NCBI GenBank assembly: GCA_018649725.1
Contig: JABIHH010000015.1
Location: 1-41,934, forward strand
Direction of reading: 5' to 3'
Length of the DNA: 41,934 nucleotides
Source: Rhodospirillaceae bacterium
GTDB lineage: Bacteria; Pseudomonadota; Alphaproteobacteria; Rhodospirillales; UBA2165
Part shown: in pieces, positions 25,967-33,399 of the stretch
How the letters are laid out: each line of letters starts with the position of its first letter
How positions within the stretch are numbered: the stretch's first letter is position 1
The notes under the pieces: generated by a model
Told to the model about the DNA's origin: nothing
Database searches by the model: none
The model's input: the letters and a program-made list of their open reading frames with translations, nothing else
Program-made: the position numbers and the translations under genes

Positions 25967-27130
25967 TTGAAGCGCTATGTTTCAATAATACTTGTTAATT
26001 TAATCCTTATTTTGATTCTATTGATTCCCATAGAACTTATTTTTGGTGGATGGTTAAAAGCACCAGGTATGTGGGATTTTGCTGCCTACAGAAATGTCCA
26101 TTGGCGCATCGGTGTCGAACGTTATTATAAACGAAGTGATCGGATTAATTACAAGCGGGATTACTATGGATTCCGAGGCAATTACAAAAATATTGAAGAC
26201 ATAGATATACTCACAATTGGTGGTAGCACGACCGATGAACGATTTGTAAATGATGGTGAAACATGGCCAGATACGTTGGCTAAATGTCTGCGGAACATTG
26301 GTTATGACGCTGACGTTGCAAATGCAGGTATCTCAGGCCAAAGCTCGGTCGGGCACATATTAAATTTCCATAACTGGCTGAACTATATAGATGGGTTAAG
26401 TCCAAAATATATTATTGCTTTTGTTGGCATAAATGAACGGGGTGTTGGGACAGCTTGGCAGAGCAAATTGGAAGATATTCGAACTTTTACCGAAGCACAC
26501 GGCCAACACGACAAATGGAAAACAATACGAAAATGGTTGCGGAGAAATAGTGCCGTTTATAATTTGGTTAAAACGGTTGGGGGGAATATTAAGGCATGGG
26601 AATTGGGATACGCAATTTTACCAGATTTTCAAATTTCTGACCATGAGATTAATTCACCGAAACGTCTGAATGGGGCTGAGCAAGTTGAGTTGAATTATGC
26701 CCAGGACAGTAGGGAAATATTAAAAATAGACTCGCCTCAATACAAGCTTCATCTAGACAAGGTTCGAGCTGGCATTAATTCAAAGCTGCGGGGGTATGAG
26801 ACGCGGATTGATCATCTGACAAAAGAAATTGTGAATTTTGGAGCGACCCCCATTTATGTGACAAACATTCGCGCAGATTATCGTTTCAAAGGAAAGTTCA
26901 TTGCTGGCAAGTTGCGCAAATATTTTGAACTGGAGCCATATCACGAAGTTACGCGTCGGCATTGTCGTGAAAAAAACTTGTTATGTGTTGATGTTTCTAG
27001 AAAGGTTGAAGTCGCACCCGGAGATTTTTTCGATGTTATGCATACAACTCCATCTGGGTCACAAAAAATTGGCCAAGAGATATGCAACAAACTTTCTAGC
27101 CTAAATAATATTCACCTCAAAAAGCATTGA
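25967..27130 (+). CDS. SGNH/GDSL hydrolase-like membrane-anchored protein
   Basis: An N-terminal membrane helix (SIILVNLILILILLIPIELIF) is followed by a domain with SGNH blocks: GGSTT at 85-89 carrying the candidate nucleophile S87, NAGISGQSS (119-127), GINE (154-157) and DVMH (356-359) with the candidate catalytic D and H. Such proteins often deacylate or modify surface glycans. The start is a TTG at 25967. The DNA is visibly more AT-rich than its neighbours and its codon use leans to A/T endings. With noncoding flanks on both sides, this suggests transfer. Confidence 0.75.
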   Translation: MKRYVSIILVNLILILILLIPIELIFGGWLKAPGMWDFAAYRNVHWRIGVERYYKRSDRINYKRDYYGFRGNYKNIEDIDILTIGGSTTDERFVNDGETWPDTLAKCLRNIGYDADVANAGISGQSSVGHILNFHNWLNYIDGLSPKYIIAFVGINERGVGTAWQSKLEDIRTFTEAHGQHDKWKTIRKWLRRNSAVYNLVKTVGGNIKAWELGYAILPDFQISDHEINSPKRLNGAEQVELNYAQDSREILKIDSPQYKLHLDKVRAGINSKLRGYETRIDHLTKEIVNFGATPIYVTNIRADYRFKGKFIAGKLRKYFELEPYHEVTRRHCREKNLLCVDVSRKVEVAPGDFFDVMHTTPSGSQKIGQEICNKLSSLNNIHLKKH

Positions 27131-27274
27131 TATCTTTGGCATAAAATGTGCCGTCTCTAGAGCCAATGAATTACAATATCCACGCCCTTTGAATTCGGTT
27201 ATCTCTGCTAATGCCCGACTCTTTGACACCTAGATAGAACCTCAGCTCCACTCTCGAAACAGACGTTCATAAAT

Positions 27275-28018
27275 TTAGAGAAAGGTCTCAGGTTCGAATT
27301 CCATGATTAGGGATTCAAGCACCGGAATGTGGACGGTGCGGCCGGCGAATTTTGCGACGCCATCGGATTCCATTTTCTTGATTGTCCGGGACATTGATTC
27401 CGGGGTCGTGCCGATCATCGCTGCCAGATCATGACGCGAGAGGGGTAGTTCGAACTCAGTTGGTCCCTCGGAATTTTTGTGGCCATATTTATCGAGTAGA
27501 ACCATCAGCAGATGGGCAAAACGCGCGCGCACCGAAAGCGTGGCGTTATGAAGTATTTTCTCTTCCGCACTGCCAAGTGACCTCGACACACGTTTTAGAT
27601 AGCGCAAGCCAAGGGCCGGATTGTGCTCCAGCAAAGAGCGCACGGTCGGGGAATCAATCACGCAAATGCGGGTTGGCTCGAGGGCCTCGGCACTGGCCTG
27701 ATAGTCCTCACCCGCCAAAAGCGCCCGGTAGCCGAGCGTATCACCCGGCGTAACTAAATAAAGCAGAACTGAATTGCCATCGGCATCGGTTTTGCGGACG
27801 CCGACCATGCCGGTCTCCATGCAGAATACGCCTCGGCACGGATCACCTTCATGGAAGATGACCTCACCCGGGAGATATTCCTTGGTGATACGGCCTTTGT
27901 TTAAAAGCTCGATTTCGGCATCGCTCAAGACACACCATTCAGTCCGGTCACGGACTTGGCAGGTAAAGCAATTTATGGAACCCGAGCCCGATTGGGAGCC
28001 CGATCCAGTATCAGCCAT
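27275..28018 (-). CDS. FNR-type Crp/Fnr family oxygen-sensing regulator
   Basis: The N-terminus has C17, C20 and C29, and the core has C119 (RICVIDSP), in the positions of the four [4Fe-4S] ligands of FNR; C61 and C66 are extra. A cyclic-nucleotide-binding-like beta roll (LPGEVIFHEGDPCRGVFCMETG) and dimer helix follow. The helix-turn-helix LSRHDLAAMIGTTPESMSRTIKKM contains E207, S210 and R211, the residues with which FNR reads TTGA half-sites. It should act as an anaerobic activator. Four TTGAY-N4-RTCAA sites flank it in this window, one of them in its own upstream region. Confidence 0.93.
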   Translation of the reverse strand: MADTGSGSQSGSGSINCFTCQVRDRTEWCVLSDAEIELLNKGRITKEYLPGEVIFHEGDPCRGVFCMETGMVGVRKTDADGNSVLLYLVTPGDTLGYRALLAGEDYQASAEALEPTRICVIDSPTVRSLLEHNPALGLRYLKRVSRSLGSAEEKILHNATLSVRARFAHLLMVLLDKYGHKNSEGPTEFELPLSRHDLAAMIGTTPESMSRTIKKMESDGVAKFAGRTVHIPVLESLIMEFEPETFL

Positions 28019-28034
28019 TATGTTCCCTCGTTCA

Positions 28035-28067
28035 TTATTCGAATAAAAACTTCACTTATTCGAATAA
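28035..28067. promoter_or_regulatory. Two TTATTCGAATAA palindromes 21 bp apart upstream of the FNR-type gene
   Basis: The perfect 12-base palindrome TTATTCGAATAA occurs at 28035-28046 and 28056-28067. The 21-base period puts both on the same DNA face, between the FNR-type box and the start codon at 28018. A dimeric repressor or activator other than FNR is inferred; which one is unknown. Confidence 0.55.
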
Positions 28068-28081
28068 CTTTCGTGTTGCGA

Positions 28082-28095
28082 TTGACCAGCGTCAA
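28082..28095. promoter_or_regulatory. FNR-type box between the FNR-type regulator and the 106-aa gene
   Basis: TTGAC-CAGC-GTCAA is a symmetric TTGAY-N4-RTCAA site. For the plus-strand gene a -10 TATAAAAT (28116-28123) lies at the position predicted for a -41.5 site, giving a start near 28130. Confidence 0.68.
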
Positions 28096-28156
28096 TTCAT
28101 TTATTGCTGACACCCTATAAAATTAGCTTAACATTCGCAATCGGTTCTTAAAAAAA

Positions 28157-28477
28157 ATGACACATTCAAATCAACCTTTTTCGCGATTTCTAAAATGCGC
28201 GCAAGCTTCAAGATGTCCCTCAGATTGTACCAAAACGCGAGCTGTTGATGCCTCAGAGCAGGGCTCGGATGTCACTGACCCGTCCGGCATTCGTGCGGCG
28301 GCCGAGAAATTTATCGAACGCTTTGGTGAAGATGCCCAACATCAAGCCAGCATTCGCGCTAATGAATTGCTGCTGGTGGGTGATATTCAAGGTCGAACCC
28401 GGTGGCAGTTGATCAGCAAAGAAGTCGAGCAATTGATGGAAAGCGTCGAAATTCCGCAAAAAACAGCTCTCAATTGA
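28157..28477 (+). CDS. Small protein of unknown function in the FNR-type cluster
   Basis: I do not recognise the 106-residue product. Its C-terminal half (GIRAAAEKFIERFGEDAQHQ... LISKEVEQLMES) looks like a small all-helical domain of the sort seen in short alphaproteobacterial proteins. The N-terminus has three cysteines (C14, C20, C24) and is otherwise polar. No signal peptide is seen. The promoter has a TTGAC-N4-GTCAA box and TATAAAAT. Its stop codon overlaps a second such box that serves the CBS-BON gene. A role in low-oxygen physiology is inferred from this setting only. Confidence 0.75.
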   Translation: MTHSNQPFSRFLKCAQASRCPSDCTKTRAVDASEQGSDVTDPSGIRAAAEKFIERFGEDAQHQASIRANELLLVGDIQGRTRWQLISKEVEQLMESVEIPQKTALN

Positions 28478-28487
28478 CATATGTCAA
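28474..28487 (+). promoter_or_regulatory. FNR-type box upstream of the CBS-BON gene
   Basis: TTGACATATGTCAA is a perfect 14-base palindrome of the TTGAY-N4-RTCAA type and overlaps the stop codon of the 106-aa gene. A -41.5 placement gives a start near 28522; the -10 there (GAGATT) is weak. Confidence 0.62.
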
Positions 28488-28587
28488 GGTAACTGGTGCG
28501 GAATAGTGAGAGATTTAAGCATGTTCGAGGGGGCCGGAGCCGGGAAATTGGCAGGCCCATAACACAGAGTAGAAAGAGGAGAATCAA

Positions 28588-29283
28588 ATGTTTGCAAAAG
28601 ATATCATGACTTTAAACGTCATTACCGTTGGTCCGGATACCCCGATCAATGAGATTGCAAAGCTTTTGATTGAGCGCCGCATCAGTGCCGCGCCGGTTGT
28701 CGATGAAGGCAACATTCTGATCGGTATTGTCAGTGAAGGCGACCTCGTCCACCGCATTAGAGGTGATCATGAACTACCGCGTTCATGGTGGCTCAGCTTG
28801 ATCGGTGATCCGAATGATGAACCTCAAGAGTATATTCGCTCCCACGGTAAAACAGCAAAAGACGTTATGACCAAAGATGTCGAAACCATTTCCGAATTCA
28901 CCTCGATTTCTGAAATTGCTGAAACCTTGGAAGCAAAGAAAATTAAGCGTGTTCCTGTTGTCGATGATGGCAAATTGGTTGGCATTGTCAGCCGGGCTAA
29001 TCTTATTCAAGCCCTGGTGGCTCATAAAGAAACCGGCCTGCCGAAAACCTCAACCTCTGACCAGGAAATTCGCGAAACACTCATGACTGAATTTAACAAC
29101 CATGCTTGGGCTACCAATGCCACGCTGAATGTCGTCGTAAATGACGGCGTTGTCAGGTATTGGGGCTTTGTTGAATCGGAAGTTGCCAAGGAAGCCTTGC
29201 AACTTGCCGCTGAAAACGTGCCCGGTGTCGTGTCTGTTGAATCTAACTTAGGTATTTCCGCTGCTCCAACGGATTACATCTAG
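28588..29283 (+). CDS. CBS-pair and BON domain protein
   Basis: Two CBS modules (MFAKDIMTLNVITVGPDTPI and AKDVMTKDVETISEFTSI, spanning about residues 1-150) bind adenosine nucleotides and sense energy state. A BON domain (about 157-222, with ATLNVVVNDGVVRYWGFVES and NVPGVVSVESNL) follows, a fold seen in envelope-stress proteins. No signal peptide or membrane segment is present. The start has a strong AGAGGAG site. A perfect FNR-type box lies 101-114 bases upstream, and three successive hairpins, the last a clear terminator, follow the gene. Confidence 0.93.
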   Translation: MFAKDIMTLNVITVGPDTPINEIAKLLIERRISAAPVVDEGNILIGIVSEGDLVHRIRGDHELPRSWWLSLIGDPNDEPQEYIRSHGKTAKDVMTKDVETISEFTSISEIAETLEAKKIKRVPVVDDGKLVGIVSRANLIQALVAHKETGLPKTSTSDQEIRETLMTEFNNHAWATNATLNVVVNDGVVRYWGFVESEVAKEALQLAAENVPGVVSVESNLGISAAPTDYI

Positions 29284-29310
29284 CGATGTAAGACAAGCGA
29301 GCAGCACTCC

Positions 29311-29350
29311 GGCGATCTGATCGCCAGTTGGGTCCTCCTACCGACCCAAC
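29311..29350 (+). other. Two hairpins in the 3' region of the CBS-BON message
   Basis: GGCGATCTGATCGCC (29311-29325) is a perfect six-pair stem with a CTG loop. GTTGGGTC (29327-29334) and GACCCAAC (29343-29350) form an eight-pair stem. Both lie between the stop codon and the terminator. Confidence 0.7.
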
Positions 29351-29370
29351 GCATGTTCCCTGAGACTGAT

Positions 29371-29405
29371 TGGGTCTGGTGATTTTTCACCAGACCCATT
29401 TTTTT
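29371..29405 (+). terminator. Strong rho-independent terminator after the CBS-BON gene
   Basis: TGGGTCTGGTGA (29371-29382) pairs perfectly with TCACCAGACCCA (29387-29398) around a TTTT loop and is followed by seven T residues. Confidence 0.92.
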
Positions 29406-29419
29406 ATATGCAATAGCCA

Positions 29420-29447
29420 TTTTTTTCGATAGACCTATTGAAAAAAA
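29420..29447. repeat. Long AT-rich inverted repeat upstream of the QueG-like gene
   Basis: TTTTTTTCGATAG (29420-29432) and CTATTGAAAAAAA (29435-29447) pair over 13 bases with one G-T pair, about 50 bases before the ATG of the QueG-like gene. It could be an operator for the TetR-type regulator two genes away, or a second terminator-like hairpin. Confidence 0.45.
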
Positions 29448-29495
29448 GATCAAAGCCGCTTACCCTGCCCTATACTTAAAATATGAGAGATCAAT

Positions 29496-30449
29496 ATGGC
29501 AGAAGAGTTCAACCCGGAAGACGTCAAACAGACTTGCGAAAGTTATGTCAAAAAGAAAGGGGCTCTGGCTTTTGGCCTGGCCAATATTGAGACCTTGGAT
29601 CGCATCGCACCTGAGGGCTGTCGCCCGGCCGATATGTTGCCGAAAGTGAGGTCGGTTCTCACGGTTGGCGTGGGCGGTGGTACGCGGGGTTCATGGTCGG
29701 CAGATGCCAAAACCCTCGCCTACATTGGTGATACCGAAACCATGGCCTATCGCATTGCCTATGGCCTGGCTTTTTATATTGAAGCCAAGTTCGGCTATCG
29801 CTCGATCTTTGTGCCGCCTGACATGAACCCTGAAAAAGGCGCCCGGGTGCCGATGCAGAGCTTAAAGCTTCATGCCGAGGTCGCCGGTATTGGTGCACGT
29901 TCCATGGCGGGCGACATTTTGCTGCATCCGGAATATGGCATGATGTATTACGCCTCTGTCTTTACTGAAATGGAATTGCCGCCGGATGAGCCGATGGCCG
30001 ACAATCCCTGCCCTCACCCATCCTGCGTAAAGCTTTATCGCCAAAGTGGCCAAACGCCCTGTATGCGATTTTGCCCGGTTGAATGTCTGAGTGGCTCCAT
30101 AGGCAATGACGACAAAGTCGAAGAAATGAATTACGACTCCCACGCCTGCGCCGAAATGTCGCAACAATATGAAGCCATCCCCAGCGTGCTGCTAGACACC
30201 CTCGATGCCAAAGACCCGATTGAGCGCGGCATGGCGCTGCATGGTCCTGAAAATCAGGTGATCTGGTACAAGTTGTCAATTGGTGCCGGAGAGTTGCTTT
30301 CGCTTTGCTATGAATGCATGCGGGTATGCCCAATTACCCAGACGGCACCGATGGCAAACCCAGTCGCCCGCGGTGCCGGCATGCGGCAAAAAGTGATTGA
30401 GGCCGAAGCCGCCGCCCGCGCTGAACAAGCAGCGGAAAAGGGGGAATAA
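29496..30449 (+). CDS. QueG/reductive dehalogenase-like 4Fe-4S protein
   Basis: The 317-residue protein has two cysteine clusters: C172/C177/C189/C193/C197 (CPHPSC...CMRFCPVEC) and C271/C274/C278 (CYECMRVCP). This is the double [4Fe-4S] arrangement of the epoxyqueuosine reductase/reductive dehalogenase superfamily. The N-terminal segment VRSVLTVGVGGGTRG and the middle HAEVAGIGARSMAGDILLHPEYG also resemble it (QueG: ...AGLGWIGKNTLLL...). The C-terminal PBS-lyase-like repeat of true QueG is missing. It precedes an acyl-CoA ligase by one base, so a metabolic redox role is more likely than tRNA modification. Confidence 0.8.
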   Translation: MAEEFNPEDVKQTCESYVKKKGALAFGLANIETLDRIAPEGCRPADMLPKVRSVLTVGVGGGTRGSWSADAKTLAYIGDTETMAYRIAYGLAFYIEAKFGYRSIFVPPDMNPEKGARVPMQSLKLHAEVAGIGARSMAGDILLHPEYGMMYYASVFTEMELPPDEPMADNPCPHPSCVKLYRQSGQTPCMRFCPVECLSGSIGNDDKVEEMNYDSHACAEMSQQYEAIPSVLLDTLDAKDPIERGMALHGPENQVIWYKLSIGAGELLSLCYECMRVCPITQTAPMANPVARGAGMRQKVIEAEAAARAEQAAEKGE

Positions 30450-30450
30450 C

Positions 30451-32394
30451 ATGGCTTATGGCGTGACCCAACAAATGATCGATACCTTTGGCGAGATCGT
30501 TTTTAAACTGAGCCTCAACAAACAGACCCGCCGCGGTGATCCGGTGCGTGAATTAGATTTCGCGGCCATTGAGACCACCCGCGCGGAGACCGGCCTCACG
30601 GATGAAGAAATCGCTGAGCGCATTGGCCTATTGCCGGAACAAGTTGGCGTCGTTCGCGTCTTTACCGAGCGCAAATATCATAAGATCGATCAACACCGCC
30701 GCATCTTCCATTTGGGCGGTGGCAAAAGATGGAAAAAAGAGGACTATCGCAGCCCGGCAGAACGGCTGCAATTTCGAGAGGAAGCCATGAAGCTCAGAGA
30801 ATCAATTAACTTCAAACCTGAATTGGTCGCGCGTTATATCGAAGATGGTTATTGGATTAATGAGACATTGAACGGCTGGCTCTGTGATCATGCAGAAAAC
30901 ACGCCGGATAAGACGGCCATCCTCCATCCCGGCGGCGACGTGACTTATCAAGAACTGAAAAGCCAAGTCGACCATCTGACCAATGGCCTGATGAGTTTGG
31001 GCTTGATGAAGGGCGATGTTGTGGCTGTTCAATTGCCCAATACGCTCGACTTCGTAGTCAGCTATCTGGCGATCACTGCTTTTGGCGGTGTTATGCAGAC
31101 CATCCATATGCCTTACCGAGATGCAGATATCGAATTTTTCCTGGACCACGCCCAGGCGCGGGCTGTCATATGCCTGCCGGCTTTTAAAGATTTTCCAACG
31201 GCTGAAGTGATGCTCACCATGAAAGAAAAACTGGGCGCGCTTGAGCATGTTATCACCATCGGTGATACGGCCCCGGAAGGCAGCTTAAGTCTGAACGACC
31301 TCAAGATCGAAGGCACGCCCAAGATCGAAAATCCACCGGTCGGCTCCGATCCTTTTTTGCTGCTCTATACCTCGGGCACGACGTCAAATCCCAAAGGCGT
31401 ACCGTTGACCTATCAGAACATGATGAGCAATGCGCGGGTCAGCGTTGCCGAGTTTGAAATGACGGCCGACGACCGCAATTTATCAGCCGCCCCCTTTAGC
31501 CATCTCTATGGCCTGTTCAACCTCCACGTCGCCCTTTCGGCTGGGGCCACCAATGTTTTATTGCCGGCCTTTTCACCGCCTGACCTTGCTAAATTGGTCG
31601 AACAGACCAAGGCAACGACACTGTTTTTAGGGCCGGCGCATGCCACAGCTATGATCAATGCGGGTCTCATGGAGGCGCATGATTTTTCATCGGTCCGGTT
31701 CTCGGTCTTTTCAGGGGCCGCCTGTCCAGCGCAGATGATGGAAGACTACCGCGCTAAAATACCGGGTACGGTAATCTCGCAGCTTTGGGGCATGACGGAA
31801 ACTGCGGGCGCCACCTATTGCCGCTATAATGACGCCGCAGATGTGCCGCTGCGCTCGGCTGGCCGCGCATCACCTGGCGATGAAGTGCGGGTGGTATCCG
31901 CCGAAGATGGCACACCGCTGCCCGCCGATACGGAAGGCGAATTGCAAGTGCGCGGCTGCTCGGTATTTCCAGGCTATCTCAACAACCTTGAAGCCAATGC
32001 CGATGCTTTCACCGAAGACGGTTGGTTCAGGACCGGCGACCTCGCAACCATTGATGAAGCCGGTAACTTATCGATAACCGGCCGCACCAAGGATGTGATT
32101 AATCGCGGTGGCGTTAAGTTTAACCCCGCCGATATCGAAGACCTGATCATCTTGCACCCGGGCGTCGAGATGGCGGCGATTGTGCCGGTGCCGGATCCGG
32201 CCTTGGGCGAAAAAGCCTGCTGTTTTATAACTCTCTTAGGCGATGACAGCGTGAGCCTGGATGATCTCTGTGCCCTGTTGGATGAGAAAAAAGTGGCCAA
32301 GAACAAATGGCCGGAACGCCTTGAAATTGTTGACGAAATGCCCCTGACGCCAACCCGGAAAGTCATCAAAGGCAAACTCATCAAACGCCTATAA
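30451..32394 (+). CDS. Acyl-CoA ligase (class I adenylate-forming) with HTH-like N-terminal domain
   Basis: Residues from about 130 form an AMP-dependent ligase: P-loop TSGTTSNPKG (307-316), GMTE, GWFRTGDLATIDEAGNLSITGR and a C-terminal TPTRKVIKGKL with candidate catalytic K637. It activates a carboxylic acid via acyl-adenylate to a CoA thioester. The first 120 residues are extra, with TGLTDEEIAERIGLLPEQ (about 48-65) resembling a helix-turn-helix, then a basic stretch. The ATG at 30451 has AAGGGGGA upstream; a longer frame would only run into the preceding gene. It is tightly packed between the QueG-like and TetR genes. Confidence 0.88.
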   Translation: MAYGVTQQMIDTFGEIVFKLSLNKQTRRGDPVRELDFAAIETTRAETGLTDEEIAERIGLLPEQVGVVRVFTERKYHKIDQHRRIFHLGGGKRWKKEDYRSPAERLQFREEAMKLRESINFKPELVARYIEDGYWINETLNGWLCDHAENTPDKTAILHPGGDVTYQELKSQVDHLTNGLMSLGLMKGDVVAVQLPNTLDFVVSYLAITAFGGVMQTIHMPYRDADIEFFLDHAQARAVICLPAFKDFPTAEVMLTMKEKLGALEHVITIGDTAPEGSLSLNDLKIEGTPKIENPPVGSDPFLLLYTSGTTSNPKGVPLTYQNMMSNARVSVAEFEMTADDRNLSAAPFSHLYGLFNLHVALSAGATNVLLPAFSPPDLAKLVEQTKATTLFLGPAHATAMINAGLMEAHDFSSVRFSVFSGAACPAQMMEDYRAKIPGTVISQLWGMTETAGATYCRYNDAADVPLRSAGRASPGDEVRVVSAEDGTPLPADTEGELQVRGCSVFPGYLNNLEANADAFTEDGWFRTGDLATIDEAGNLSITGRTKDVINRGGVKFNPADIEDLIILHPGVEMAAIVPVPDPALGEKACCFITLLGDDSVSLDDLCALLDEKKVAKNKWPERLEIVDEMPLTPTRKVIKGKLIKRL

Positions 32395-32405
32395 AGGCCC
32401 TCATT

Positions 32406-33020
32406 ATGCCAGATGGATTAGATAGAATTTCACGGAAAAAAGAGAAATACCGGCGCCGCCAAGTTGAGGTCTTCAATGCCGCTGCGGCTGTCTTTGCCGA
32501 GAAGGGTTATCATGGCGCCTCAACCGGCGATATCGCGACCAAGCTCGGCATTGCGCAAAGCAGTCTTTATTACTATTTCAAATCCAAAGATGAGGCCTTG
32601 GAAATGGTCTGTTTGGAGGGCACCAAAGGCTATGTCGAACGCCTGAAAGTGATCGTTGAAAGCTCGCTAACGCCCGCGCAAAAAATTCGTGGGGCCATCC
32701 TCAGTCATATTCAGCCGATCGACACCATTCCCGATTATTTTAGAACCTTCACCGAGGAATTGCGTTATTTACCAAGATCCCGGCGCAAAATGCTCAATCA
32801 AATGATTTCAGATTATAATAAATTGATGGAAAGAATACTGGCCGATGGCGTAGCGAACAAGACCTTCAAAACCTCCTTAGATTGTCATTTGGCAATGTTA
32901 CAACTGATTTCTCAGTGCAATGAGGCACCGCAATGGATCAGCTCTAAAACCGGCTATAATCTGGAGGAAATAGCGACGTCAATTGCCGATAATTTCCTGT
33001 TGGGAGCGACCAGGCGCTAA
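32406..33020 (+). CDS. TetR/AcrR family transcriptional regulator
   Basis: The N-terminal HTH is clear: RRQVEVFNAAAAVFAEKGYHGASTGDIATKLGIAQSSLYYYFKSKDEALEMV. The ligand-binding domain resembles TetR_C members that control fatty-acid and acyl-CoA metabolism, which fits the ligase gene 11 bases upstream. The 204 residues are full length. A GGCCT/AGGCC hairpin with seven T residues follows directly and ends the three-gene unit. The inverted repeat at 29420-29447 is a candidate operator. Confidence 0.92.
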   Translation: MPDGLDRISRKKEKYRRRQVEVFNAAAAVFAEKGYHGASTGDIATKLGIAQSSLYYYFKSKDEALEMVCLEGTKGYVERLKVIVESSLTPAQKIRGAILSHIQPIDTIPDYFRTFTEELRYLPRSRRKMLNQMISDYNKLMERILADGVANKTFKTSLDCHLAMLQLISQCNEAPQWISSKTGYNLEEIATSIADNFLLGATRR

Positions 33021-33022
33021 AC

Positions 33023-33042
33023 GGCCTGTTAGGCCTTTTTTT
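33023..33042 (+). terminator. Rho-independent terminator after the TetR gene
   Basis: GGCCT (33023-33027), loop GTT and AGGCC (33031-33035) are followed by seven T residues. Confidence 0.8.
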
Positions 33043-33136
33043 GGGTCAAAAGCCTTGGCGAACCCCTTGAATTCACCCTATAGTGGTTAGCTATTTAGTT
33101 TAAATTACCCAATCACCAGACTGACGGAGAATTAAA

Positions 33137-33379
33137 ATGCGCACATTCTTATTTCTTTTATTTATGACATTTATCATGGCCGCTCCAAACTATAGCTTCG
33201 CGGCAGATGACAAAGATTCTTCCATGACTGATAAGGCGGTTACGGTCGTTAAAGATAATCCAGGTGCCTCAGTCGGCGTTGCCGCTTGTGGTGTCGCCGT
33301 GGCCTTCTTCCCACCAGCCTTGTTGATTTGTGGCGGCGCGCTCGCTGCCGGTGTAGGGGTCGACCACGTTAGTAAATAA
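33137..33379 (+). CDS. Small secreted glycine/alanine-rich protein, unknown function
   Basis: The 80-residue product has a signal peptide (MRTFLFLLFMTFIMAAPNYSFA) and a mature part of about 58 residues. The mature part is a short polar segment (ADDKDSSMTDKAVTVVKDNP) followed by a hydrophobic stretch with C51 and C65 (GVAACGVAVAFFPPALLICGGALAAGVGV). The FFPP turn in the middle suggests a helical hairpin, as in small membrane-active peptides. The ATG has a GGAG site. It has its own terminator. No family recognised. Confidence 0.7.
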   Translation: MRTFLFLLFMTFIMAAPNYSFAADDKDSSMTDKAVTVVKDNPGASVGVAACGVAVAFFPPALLICGGALAAGVGVDHVSK

Positions 33380-33399
33380 ACGGCCATAAATTTTACCCT

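Noticed and set aside
27288..27303. tRNA T-loop-like GGTTCGAATTCC
   Set aside because: No acceptor or anticodon stems around it; it lies inside the end of the FNR-type gene.
27382..27753. 123-aa plus-strand ORF opposite the FNR-type regulator
   Set aside because: Composition is that of a shadow frame and the minus strand encodes an unmistakable Crp/Fnr protein.
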